Positions 1-5,147 of a DNA stretch of 5,616 nt are shown here, one piece after another; the stretch's first letter is position 1; every line of letters begins with the position of its first letter. This DNA is from UBA7398 sp947491605 (lineage in GTDB: Bacteria > Actinomycetota > Actinomycetes > Nanopelagicales > Nanopelagicaceae): assembly GCA_947491605.1 (NCBI GenBank), contig CANLJW010000052.1:1-5616 (forward strand), given 5' to 3'. The notes beneath the pieces were generated by a model that worked only from the letters and a program-made list of their open reading frames with translations, ran no database searches and was not told the origin of the DNA. Position numbers and translations under genes: made by a program.

Positions 1-398
1 CGTACCGTAAGTGTTCGAGAACCTTGATAGCTAATTACTCTGCCGGTGGGATTGCCATTTACATATTCATTATTTGCGTAAGTTGAAACCGCGCCGAGTG
101 AAATCGCATCTGCCGGAACCCCACCTTTAATTAAATAATCTTGTAACGCAATAATCCCCACTTCAACTTTTTTTACTGAAGCTGATTGAGTTTGTGCAGA
201 TTCTTGTGATGAAAGTGTCCAAACAACTTTATCCGAGGTTGCGCTTACCTTTGCGCTACCAGTTACCGAAATTCCATCTCCGGCGCGAGTTGCAAAACCA
301 CTTCCAACTTTTGCTAATCCGGCACCAATTGCGGCGGCTAATATTGCGGCAGCAGCTATCAGCGCTATTAAGCGGTTGCGTTCGATATTTAGATTCAT
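1..398 (-). CDS. SIMPL (DUF541) domain protein, membrane-anchored; 3' end outside window
   Basis: An open frame starts at the ATG at 398-396 and runs off the left edge after 132 codons without a stop. Residues 1-8 are charged and polar (MNLNIERN). Residues 9-28 form an alanine/isoleucine-rich hydrophobic segment that reads as an uncleaved signal anchor or signal peptide. From about residue 43 the sequence (GISVTGSAKVSATSDKVVW, then an alternating hydrophilic stretch, LQDYLIKGGVPADAI and a Y-rich segment ending in a TLTVR strand) matches the opening of the SIMPL/DUF541 fold. Proteins of this family are periplasmic or extracytoplasmic and mostly of unknown function. The start codon overlaps the stop of the upstream DUF3145 gene (ATGA), so the two are very probably co-transcribed and translationally coupled. 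The family call rests on the first part of the domain only. Confidence 0.8.
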   Translation of the reverse strand, partial: MNLNIERNRLIALIAAAAILAAAIGAGLAKVGSGFATRAGDGISVTGSAKVSATSDKVVWTLSSQESAQTQSASVKKVEVGIIALQDYLIKGGVPADAISLGAVSTYANNEYVNGNPTGRVISYQGSRTLTV

Positions 399-913
399 AC
401 CGAAATTCTATCAATTAATTCTTCCGGACCATCACCCATCGCAATTCGAAATGGTTCAAGTTCGCGATCCCAGCAAGTTCCAAGAATATTTTCCAGTTTT
501 TCGGCCAGCTCTTCGGAGCCCAATTGAGAGATAGCGGCAGTAATCTGATTTTCGTTAATCATTACATCCCCGGATGGCCCAATAGTGGCACGATGCAATT
601 TTAGATTTGGCGTGAATCGGAAGTAATCGCCATCGCTTCCAAGTGCTGCATTTTCTCTAATTTCGAAACGAAGATAATTCCAACCAGCTAGCGAAGTCGC
701 CATTCGCGCTGCAGTTCCATTCTTTGCCTGCCAATTCAATGAACATTGAAAAGTTCCAGAGAGTAGCGGTTGCAATTTCCAATCATTTTTAATTGGAACG
801 CCAAGTACCTCCGCGAGCGACCAATCGATATGCGAACATAACGATTTCGGTGCAGAGTGAATGGTTAATGTGCCATGAGTAATACCCAAATGGATTGGCG
901 ATAACGTAATCAT
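395..913 (-). CDS. DUF3145 family protein (conserved actinobacterial protein of unknown function)
   Basis: A complete 172-residue protein, close to the usual length of about 165 for this family. Diagnostic segments are HGTLTIHSAPKSLCSHIDW (about residues 13-31), the VLGVP-x-x-x-DW segment (36-45), a SGTF…LNWQ…GTAARMATSLAGW block, LRFEI, the DGDYFRFTPNL segment, a GDVMINENQI block and WDRELEPFR near the C terminus. These follow the DUF3145 pattern from end to end. No signal peptide or membrane segment is visible, so it is probably cytoplasmic. The ATG at 913-911 has a good AGGAG (plus-strand 919-923) five bases upstream. The family usually begins nearer residue 12, so the N terminus is slightly long here, but no better start is placed with a ribosome binding site. 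The stop overlaps the start of the SIMPL gene. The molecular function is not known. Confidence 0.88.
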   Translation of the reverse strand: MITLSPIHLGITHGTLTIHSAPKSLCSHIDWSLAEVLGVPIKNDWKLQPLLSGTFQCSLNWQAKNGTAARMATSLAGWNYLRFEIRENAALGSDGDYFRFTPNLKLHRATIGPSGDVMINENQITAAISQLGSEELAEKLENILGTCWDRELEPFRIAMGDGPEELIDRISV

Positions 914-917
914 GCGA

Positions 918-934
918 GCTCCTCTAAAAGGAGC
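918..934 (-). promoter_or_regulatory. Hairpin that includes the DUF3145 ribosome binding site
   Basis: Perfect 6-bp inverted repeat: GCTCCT at 918-923 and AGGAGC at 929-934, with a 5-base loop. On the minus-strand mRNA the 3' arm contains the AGGAG that serves the ATG at 913, and the 5' arm is its exact complement. The stem could therefore hide the ribosome binding site. The pairing is directly visible; any regulatory role is inference. Confidence 0.4.
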
Positions 935-1189
935 ACCTACTAAGTTGCGTACTTAGTTAGATGCACCTTCCCCAGCCCACCTAATTAAGTAAATCTGAGC
1001 GTAATCTCATGGTGAAAAAAGCGCAATATCGCCATTTTCTATCAGGAACTTTTCAGAGTACGCTTTCCCTTAGTCCAACGCTTATCAGTACCCGCTTGCT
1101 GGCAAGAACTGTTTGGATCCGCCTCGAGGAAACTCAAGTGGATTTGAAGAGAAGCTCAGATCGGTATCGCTGTAGAACGGAAAGACTGG

Positions 1190-1210
1190 CGTTCGTGGAA
1201 TTCACGAATG
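1190..1210 (+). promoter_or_regulatory. Hairpin in the cspA leader just upstream of the ribosome binding site
   Basis: Inverted repeat with arms 1190-1197 (CGTTCGTG) and 1203-1210 (CACGAATG) and a 5-base loop. Seven Watson-Crick pairs and one G·U pair form an 8-bp stem. It ends 15 bases before the AAGGAAAG ribosome binding site of cspA, a position where leader folding commonly affects cold-shock gene translation. The stem is visible; the role is inference. Confidence 0.4.
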
Positions 1211-1236
1211 TCCCCCATGTACCGAAGGAAAGCTAA

Positions 1237-1440
1237 ATGGCAACAGGCACAGTTAAGTGGTTCAACTCAGAAAAAGGTTTTGGTTTCATTGCTGTAGATG
1301 GTGGCGGACAAGATGTATTCGTTCACTACTCTGCAATTCAAGGCAATGGCTACAAGTCTCTTGAAGAGGGTCAGTCAGTAACTTTCGAAGTAGTCCAAGG
1401 TCCTAAGGGTCCTCAGGCTGACGCAGTTACAGCTAACTAA
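1237..1440 (+). CDS. cspA: Cold-shock protein, CspA family
   Basis: A complete 67-residue cold-shock-domain protein of the usual bacterial length. It opens with the canonical TGTVKWFNSEKGFGFI. RNP1 is KGFGFI at residues 13-18 and RNP2 is VFVHY at 27-31; these aromatic residues stack on single-stranded RNA or DNA. The C-terminal strands are GQSVTFEV and the short QGPKGPQADAVTAN tail typical of actinobacterial copies. The protein acts in the cytoplasm as an RNA chaperone that melts mRNA secondary structure. The ATG has AAGGA upstream at a spacing of six bases. The gene stands alone between a long leader and a strong terminator, so it is probably monocistronic. The leader suggests post-transcriptional control, as in other csp genes, though here that is inferred. 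Confidence 0.96.
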   Translation: MATGTVKWFNSEKGFGFIAVDGGGQDVFVHYSAIQGNGYKSLEEGQSVTFEVVQGPKGPQADAVTAN

Positions 1441-1460
1441 TTACACTAACTAGTTAAATT

Positions 1461-1489
1461 AAAGCCCCAGAGAAATCTGGGGCTTTTTT
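1461..1489 (+). terminator. Intrinsic terminator of cspA, possibly bidirectional
   Basis: A perfect 11-bp stem (1461-1471 with 1476-1486) is closed by a GAAA tetraloop. The stem contains a CCCC/GGGG core and is followed by a T run through 1489. On the minus strand the A run of the left arm gives a short, interrupted T tract, so it may also stop transcription of the convergent M23 gene, whose TAA stop (1490-1488) overlaps the terminator's end by two bases. Confidence 0.93.
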
Positions 1490-2048
1490 ATTTAACTTTT
1501 GATTTAGCTTTCAAAACTTCTGCAACTGGTGATCTATCTTCACCTATTTTCCATGAATCCAAATACTTCCATGGATAAACAACACCTCTTCTAATCTTCC
1601 AATCACCAGCTTTACTTGGATACGAGATCCCAAAATGTAAATGTGGCGCAGTCCCTTTAGCGCTACCAGATGCACCAACCTCACCAAGTTTTTCTCCTGA
1701 AATTACCCGAAGCCCAGTAATTACTTCCGGAAGTATTTTTGAAAGATGTGATCCGTAATATCGAACGCCATCATCACCAATAATAGAAATAGCAAGCCCA
1801 CCGCGGTCTTGCCCTAAATTAGTTTTACCGCTCCATTTGTCAACTCGCATAACATCTTCAATCACGCCATTTATTGGTGAAACAAAGGCGCAACCCTTCT
1901 TCGCTAAAATATCGGTTGCCGGATAATCATGATGTGAACGGACATACTTAACAGCGCAATCAGCAACAGGAAATGTATAAATTGGAGCAGCAGAAGCAGA
2001 ACTTGTAAAAAGAAAAAATAGCGCGATTAGCGCGGGGAAGCGTTTCAT
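1488..2048 (-). CDS. Secreted M23-family (LytM/lysostaphin-type) metallopeptidase
   Basis: A complete 186-residue protein. Residues 1-20 are a signal peptide: KR, a hydrophobic core, then the A-S-A site at 18-20. The mature protein carries the LytM zinc fold. H40 and D46 in the HHDYPATDI motif are the first zinc ligands, in the spaced H-x5-D form. YYGSHL around H101 and HLHFG (H136, H138) supply the catalytic and second zinc motifs. GVIEDV and GEKLGEVGASGSAKGTAPHLHFG are the usual glycine-rich strands. C31 and C53 could form a disulfide outside the membrane. Family members cut peptidoglycan cross-bridges or, when degenerate, regulate other hydrolases; all key residues are present here, so an active enzyme is likely. 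The basic tail (KAKSKVK) may bind the wall. The gene lies seven bases after the SDR stop. Its AGGA is unusually close to the ATG, and no better start exists. Confidence 0.9.
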   Translation of the reverse strand: MKRFPALIALFFLFTSSASAAPIYTFPVADCAVKYVRSHHDYPATDILAKKGCAFVSPINGVIEDVMRVDKWSGKTNLGQDRGGLAISIIGDDGVRYYGSHLSKILPEVITGLRVISGEKLGEVGASGSAKGTAPHLHFGISYPSKAGDWKIRRGVVYPWKYLDSWKIGEDRSPVAEVLKAKSKVK

Positions 2049-2055
2049 TTCCTAA

Positions 2056-2862
2056 TTATTGCGCAGACCAACCGCCATCTATGGGAGATGCAGTTCCGGT
2101 GATGTTATGTGCCGCTTTATTGCATAACCAGAGCGCCAACTCGCCGATATCTGAAGTCTTAGACATGCGCATGCTTGGCTGTTTCTCTCTAAGAATGTCG
2201 GCAACACCCGCATCGCGATCACCGTCATGCAGCGCCGCTCGCTCTTGAATTTGCGGCTCAATTAAAGTTGTTTCAACCCAACCCGGGCAGATTGCGTTAA
2301 TGGTCAAGCCGCCATTTTCACGATTTCCAATATTTGCATGTTCTAAGGCAGCAACGCGAGTTAACCCAACTACCCCATGCTTGGCAGCAACATATGGTGC
2401 CTTTGAAACTGAAGCCACTATTCCATGAACAGATGAAATATTAATTACCCGGCCATGTCCTCGAGCTGCCATCTGCGGCAGCAGTAAACGCATCGTGTCA
2501 AAATATGAAGTTAAATTAACGGCAATGATGTCATCCCACTTATCACGCGGCATATCAACAGTTGCAGCCACATGTTGAATCCCTGCGTTATTTACCAAAA
2601 TATCTATTTCACCATTTTTTAGAATCTCTTTAACTAAGTTTTCAGTAGCAGAAACGTCTCGCAAATCCGAAACATACGTTTCAACTTTTGGTGATCCAGC
2701 TGCCTTAACTTGTGCGACCGCGCTATCGATTACTGATTGCTCCCCCAACCCATGCAATACGAGCGCAGCACCTTCTCTTGCAAAAACAGTTGCTATGCCC
2801 AATCCAACCCCTTGAAACGAACCAGTAATAAATGCACGTTTGCCTTGAAGTTGGCCAGCCAT
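2056..2862 (-). CDS. bdhA: 3-hydroxybutyrate dehydrogenase-like short-chain dehydrogenase/reductase
   Basis: A complete 268-residue classical SDR. The NAD(H)-binding motif is TGSFQGVG (G14, G18, G20), D66 is the adenine-side aspartate and NNAG lies at 91-94. The catalytic set is N116, S144, Y157 and K161. NAGIQHVA, SSVHGIVAS, YVAAKHGVVGLTR, NAICPGWVETTLIEPQI and the C-terminal ITGTASPIDGGWSAQ are the signature of D-3-hydroxybutyrate dehydrogenases. Q96, H146 and K154 sit where that enzyme's carboxylate-binding residues lie. The reaction would be 3-hydroxybutyrate + NAD+ to acetoacetate + NADH in the cytoplasm. About six extra residues (around NIGNRENGG) precede the NAICPG strand, making it a little longer than the usual 255-260. 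GGAG lies nine bases upstream of the ATG, a workable spacing. It is probably co-transcribed with the downstream M23 gene, with no obvious functional link. Another hydroxyacid substrate is possible. Confidence 0.88.
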   Translation of the reverse strand: MAGQLQGKRAFITGSFQGVGLGIATVFAREGAALVLHGLGEQSVIDSAVAQVKAAGSPKVETYVSDLRDVSATENLVKEILKNGEIDILVNNAGIQHVAATVDMPRDKWDDIIAVNLTSYFDTMRLLLPQMAARGHGRVINISSVHGIVASVSKAPYVAAKHGVVGLTRVAALEHANIGNRENGGLTINAICPGWVETTLIEPQIQERAALHDGDRDAGVADILREKQPSMRMSKTSDIGELALWLCNKAAHNITGTASPIDGGWSAQ

Positions 2863-2912
2863 ATTTTCGCTCCAGACTTGTGAATTTTTAGAATGAGAGC
2901 TAATGATAACTG

Positions 2913-2918
2913 TATAAT
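2913..2918 (+). promoter_or_regulatory. Candidate -10 element for mmuM
   Basis: A perfect TATAAT lies in the A+T-rich gap between the divergent SDR and mmuM genes, about 45 bases before the mmuM ATG. No good -35 hexamer is seen at 16-19 bases; TTAGAA at 2888-2893 is the best, matching three of six positions. The assignment is tentative. Confidence 0.35.
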
Positions 2919-2934
2919 TGGCTTTTAATTGAGA

Positions 2935-2962
2935 TTTATATATTTTCTATTGAAACGAGCAA
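2935..2962 (-). promoter_or_regulatory. Candidate promoter for the SDR-M23 gene pair
   Basis: Read on the minus strand, TTGCTC (2962-2957) and TATAAA (2940-2935) are 16 bases apart, giving a weak -35 and a good -10. Transcription would start about 65 bases before the SDR ATG. In such an A+T-rich gap this could arise by chance. Confidence 0.3.
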
Positions 2963-2963
2963 A

Positions 2964-3824
2964 ATGAATAGGTCGCTTAAGTTAGATGGTGGCCTTTCCA
3001 CAGCGCTTGAAGGTCTTGGGCTTAATTTAAATACCTCACTATGGACTGGCGAATTACTGAGATCTAATCCAAAGGCAATTGAGCGCGCTCATAGAGCTTT
3101 TGTAGATGTTGGCGCTGAAATAATTATCACATCCGCTTATCAAATTTCATTTACTGGTTGTAAAGAACGCGGCTGGAGCAATTCTGAAGTTACATCGGCA
3201 CTCACTTTATCTACTGAGTTAGCGAAATCTGCGGCAGATGGAAATGCAAAAGTTGCAGCAAGTGTTGGACCTTACGGAGCGGCGCTTTCAGATGGTTCGG
3301 AATATCGCGGTCGTTACGGCGTCTCTAATTCCAAATTGCGTGAATTTCACGAACGTAGATTAGAAATATTGATTTCTACCGAGCCAGATTATTTAGCTTT
3401 AGAAACTATGCCAGATATGCAAGAAGTAGAAGTGCTTCTAGAGTTAATTTCCGAGTTCAATTCAGGAATTCCTTTTTGGGTCTCTTATTCTTGCAATTCC
3501 AATTACAAAACTAATGCTGGTCAAGAATTTAGCGAAGCAACAGAGTTAGTGAATTCCCATAAAGATGCCTTTGCAGTTGGGGTTAATTGCACCGCACCAA
3601 ACTTAATTAATGATCTACTTAAGGCAGGTAATTCAAAGTTGCCTTACATCGTCTATCCAAATGCTGGTCGAGAGTGGGATGCAAACCGCAAAGAATGGAG
3701 CGGTCCTACTTCTGGCAGCTTCTCCCCGGATTTGATTGCGGAATGGATTGATTCAGGCGCACAAATTATTGGCGGCTGCTGTGGCGTTTCTCCAAAGGAT
3801 ATTGAATCGATTAATATCCCTTAA
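2964..3824 (+). CDS. mmuM: Homocysteine S-methyltransferase
   Basis: A complete 286-residue enzyme of the cobalamin-independent MmuM/YagD type, near the usual length of 290-310. It transfers a methyl group from S-methylmethionine (or S-adenosylmethionine) to homocysteine to make methionine in the cytoplasm. Visible family marks are LDGGLSTALEGLG at 7-19, TSAYQ at 56-60, the ASVGPYGA segment, the YRGRYG motif, LALETMPD and YPNAGREWD. The three zinc-binding cysteines are C209 in GVNCTAP and C272/C273 in GGCCG. The zinc activates the homocysteine thiol. The start at 2964 puts the LDGG strand at the usual distance from the N terminus; only a weak ACGAG-like ribosome binding site precedes it. The gene diverges from the SDR gene. 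A CAT-anticodon tRNA begins 16 bases after its stop with no terminator between, so read-through into the tRNA is likely. Confidence 0.93.
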   Translation: MNRSLKLDGGLSTALEGLGLNLNTSLWTGELLRSNPKAIERAHRAFVDVGAEIIITSAYQISFTGCKERGWSNSEVTSALTLSTELAKSAADGNAKVAASVGPYGAALSDGSEYRGRYGVSNSKLREFHERRLEILISTEPDYLALETMPDMQEVEVLLELISEFNSGIPFWVSYSCNSNYKTNAGQEFSEATELVNSHKDAFAVGVNCTAPNLINDLLKAGNSKLPYIVYPNAGREWDANRKEWSGPTSGSFSPDLIAEWIDSGAQIIGGCCGVSPKDIESINIP

Positions 3825-3840
3825 ACTTCAGTTCCCACTA

Positions 3841-3914
3841 GGGGCGGTAGCTCAGTTGGTCAGAGCCCCGGACTCATAATCCGGTCGTCGTCGGTTCGAG
3901 CCCGACTCGCCCCA
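3841..3914 (+). tRNA. tRNA-Met (CAT), elongator; tRNA-Ile2 (CAT) not excluded
   Basis: A full 74-base cloverleaf can be drawn. The acceptor stem is GGGGCGG (3841-3847) with 3907-3913, closed by one G·U pair. The D stem is GCTC/GAGC (3850-3853, 3863-3866). The anticodon stem is CCGGA/TCCGG (3868-3872, 3880-3884) with loop CTCATAA and anticodon CAT at 3875-3877. The T stem is GTCGG/CCGAC with loop TTCGAGC, and the discriminator is A3914. The CCA end is not encoded. It is not the initiator tRNA: position 1 pairs with 72, and the three G:C pairs at the base of the anticodon stem are missing. Elongator Met and lysidine-modified Ile2 cannot be separated by eye. The gene lies 16 bases after mmuM and one base before the P450 ATG. 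Its last 21 bases are part of a direct repeat. Confidence 0.95.
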
Positions 3915-3915
3915 C
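3894..3915 (+). repeat. Proximal 22-bp direct repeat (putative attachment site) in the tRNA 3' end
   Basis: These 22 bases run from the last base of the T-stem 5' arm through the T loop, the T-stem 3' arm, the acceptor 3' strand and the discriminator, plus one base. They recur exactly at 5124-5145, offset by 1,230 bases. The flanking bases (3893/5123 and 3916/5146) differ. The T-loop-to-3'-end position is a common crossover site of tyrosine-recombinase elements that integrate into tRNA genes. Confidence 0.9.
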
Positions 3916-5091
3916 ATGAGTAACACCGCTTTCTTAGATTTTAATGAGATTGGTTTTTCAATCAGATCTGCCCAAGTTATGGCAGCTAGAGAAAGTAATT
4001 GGTATGCGACTACCCCATTTGGAATTGCAATTCTTAGGTATGAAGATGCCAATACTTTATTAAAAGATAAACGGCTCTTTCAGGGAACTCGAAAATGGCC
4101 ATCACACTATGGAATTGAGGATGGTTTGTTAGCTGCTTGGTGGCAAAAAATGCTGCTAAGTATTGAGGGCGAGGATCATCTGCGACTTCGTAAATTGGCA
4201 GGTCCTGCCTTTTCGCCAAAAACTATCGAGCCGCTGGCGCCATTTTTCGCAGACCTTGCTAATGAGTTGATCGATAACTTTATTGATAAAGGCAGTTGTG
4301 AATTCATGAGCGAGTTTGCTGAACCATTCTCCGCCAGAGTTATTACTGGATTATTAGGTTTAGATAATGAGTTATGGCCGAAAGTGGCTGATTTAGCAAC
4401 CAAACTTGGTTATGTATTTAGCGTAACTATTAAAGAGGATTTGCCATTAATTGAAGAGGGGTTGCAAGGAATCTTAGATATCTCAAATGAGCTGATACGC
4501 AAAAGTCGGCTTAGCTCTAAAGATGATTTTGTCGGAACGCTTATAAAGGCAACCTTGGATGGAAAAGCAATTACCGATGAGGAGCTGCTCTCACTGGTTT
4601 CGCTTTTGATATTTGCAGGCTTTGATACAACTCGAAATCAGATTGGCTTAGGAATTAAAACTTTTTCAAAGTATCCAGAACAATGGCGATTACTGGGAGA
4701 AAATCCAGATCTAGCACGGGTAGCTGTTGAAGAGATTATGAGAGTAAATCCCACAATCACTTGGGTGTCCCGTGAGACATCTGTTGATATGGAGTATAAA
4801 GAGTTAACAATTAGAGCGGGAACAACCATTCATCTATTAACTATTCCTGCAGGCAGTGATCCAAGAAAGTTTGTGAATAATGAATTTGATATCACTGCCG
4901 AGCGCGCTCCACACTTTGGCTTTGGTGGCGGAATGCACCATTGCATCGGTCACTACGTAGCAAGATTAGATATGAAAGAGGCATTTAAAGCCCTTGCTAC
5001 TCGACTACCAAATATGAAGGTTGCCCCTGGCGACACCTACCTGCCAGATAGTGGCAACACGGGACCGACTAAAATGGTTATCACCTTTTAA
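3916..5091 (+). CDS. Cytochrome P450
   Basis: A complete 391-residue soluble bacterial-type P450 without a membrane anchor. ILRYEDANTLL at about 39-49 is the usual N-terminal sheet and helix B region. EGEDHLRLRKLAGPAFS at about 83-99 is helix C with its H-x3-R heme-propionate contact. The I-helix oxygen-activation motif is AGFDTT (234-239), the K-helix ExxR is E273-I-M-R276, and the heme loop FGGGMHHCIG places the thiolate ligand at C343. The common ANRDP segment reads AGSDP here. It should perform a monooxygenation using ferredoxin-type electrons; no redox partner lies in the window and the substrate cannot be told. Its ATG lies one base after the tRNA and has no ribosome binding site. The next ATG (codon 22) has none either and would remove family-typical N-terminal sequence. 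It sits between two copies of the tRNA 3' end, which indicates acquisition by transfer. Confidence 0.95.
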   Translation: MSNTAFLDFNEIGFSIRSAQVMAARESNWYATTPFGIAILRYEDANTLLKDKRLFQGTRKWPSHYGIEDGLLAAWWQKMLLSIEGEDHLRLRKLAGPAFSPKTIEPLAPFFADLANELIDNFIDKGSCEFMSEFAEPFSARVITGLLGLDNELWPKVADLATKLGYVFSVTIKEDLPLIEEGLQGILDISNELIRKSRLSSKDDFVGTLIKATLDGKAITDEELLSLVSLLIFAGFDTTRNQIGLGIKTFSKYPEQWRLLGENPDLARVAVEEIMRVNPTITWVSRETSVDMEYKELTIRAGTTIHLLTIPAGSDPRKFVNNEFDITAERAPHFGFGGGMHHCIGHYVARLDMKEAFKALATRLPNMKVAPGDTYLPDSGNTGPTKMVITF

Positions 5092-5123
5092 TTTAACCTT
5101 TTACTGCACTACTTGCCAGTCCC

Positions 5124-5145
5124 GTTCGAGCCCGACTCGCCCCAC
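5124..5145 (+). repeat. Distal 22-bp direct repeat of the tRNA 3' end (putative attachment site)
   Basis: An exact second copy of 3894-3915. It is not a second tRNA gene: the bases upstream are the P450 3' end and a short spacer, and they supply no D or anticodon arm. It lies 32 bases after the P450 stop and two bases before the stop codon of the convergent aminotransferase gene. No intrinsic terminator is seen between 5092 and 5147. Confidence 0.9.
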
Positions 5146-5147
5146 TG

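Larger units (their letters stand above)
914..1236. promoter_or_regulatory. Divergent intergenic region with a probable long cspA 5' leader
   Basis: No gene is supported in these 323 bases. They separate the minus-strand DUF3145 gene from cspA on the plus strand and must hold promoters for both, but no convincing -35/-10 pair stands out on either strand. Next to the DUF3145 hairpin, 940-956 is a second perfect palindrome (CTAAGT, 5-base spacer, ACTTAG), a candidate operator. From about 1010 to 1236 there are several short inverted repeats, including CTTG/CAAG at 1095-1106 and the stem at 1190-1210. This fits a structured cold-shock mRNA leader. The cspA ribosome binding site AAGGA sits at 1226-1230 within AAGGAAAG, six bases before the ATG. 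A 75-codon open frame at 1009-1236 has no ribosome binding site and no recognisable protein, and is treated as leader. Confidence 0.45.
3894..5145. mobile_element. Putative tRNA-integrated single-gene cassette carrying a cytochrome P450
   Basis: Two identical 22-bp copies of the tRNA 3' end bound a segment with one complete gene, the P450, plus a 32-base non-coding tail (5092-5123) before the distal copy. The tRNA remains complete, as expected when an incoming element restores the gene's 3' end. No integrase, excisionase, transposase or phage gene is inside. It could be a non-autonomous element moved by a recombinase elsewhere in the cell, or the residue of a larger island. The empty site predicted by the repeats joins 3915 directly to 5146, leaving the tRNA convergent with the aminotransferase gene. 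The repeat structure is observed; mobility is inferred. Confidence 0.72.

Noticed and set aside
194..418. A 74-codon plus-strand open frame
   Set aside because: It lies antisense to the SIMPL gene, and its leucine/arginine/glutamine-rich translation is the usual shadow of a real reading frame.
1114..1203. BamHI-, XhoI- and EcoRI-type sites within about 90 bases, suggesting vector sequence
   Set aside because: GAATTC also occurs several times elsewhere in the window, there is no polylinker run or other vector sequence, and the stretch merges smoothly into the cspA ribosome binding site.
1009..1236. A 75-codon plus-strand open frame ending exactly where cspA begins
   Set aside because: No ribosome binding site precedes its ATG, the translation shows no recognisable domain and has an arginine/serine/threonine-rich random look, and it covers what fits better as the cspA leader. 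The TAA-ATG abutment is noted, but it is not enough to call a gene.
3979..3981. Alternative P450 start at the second ATG (codon 22)
   Set aside because: It has no ribosome binding site and would remove residues that resemble the normal N-terminal region of soluble P450s.
3852..4403. Minus-strand open frames opposite the tRNA and the P450 N-terminal half
   Set aside because: They are antisense to a tRNA and to a P450 with intact motifs, with no recognisable domains or ribosome binding sites.
5115..5145. A second, possibly degraded tRNA gene
   Set aside because: Identity to the first tRNA is limited to 22 bases. Upstream sequence is the P450 end and a spacer with no anticodon or D arm, so duplication by integration is the better explanation than a decayed tandem tRNA.
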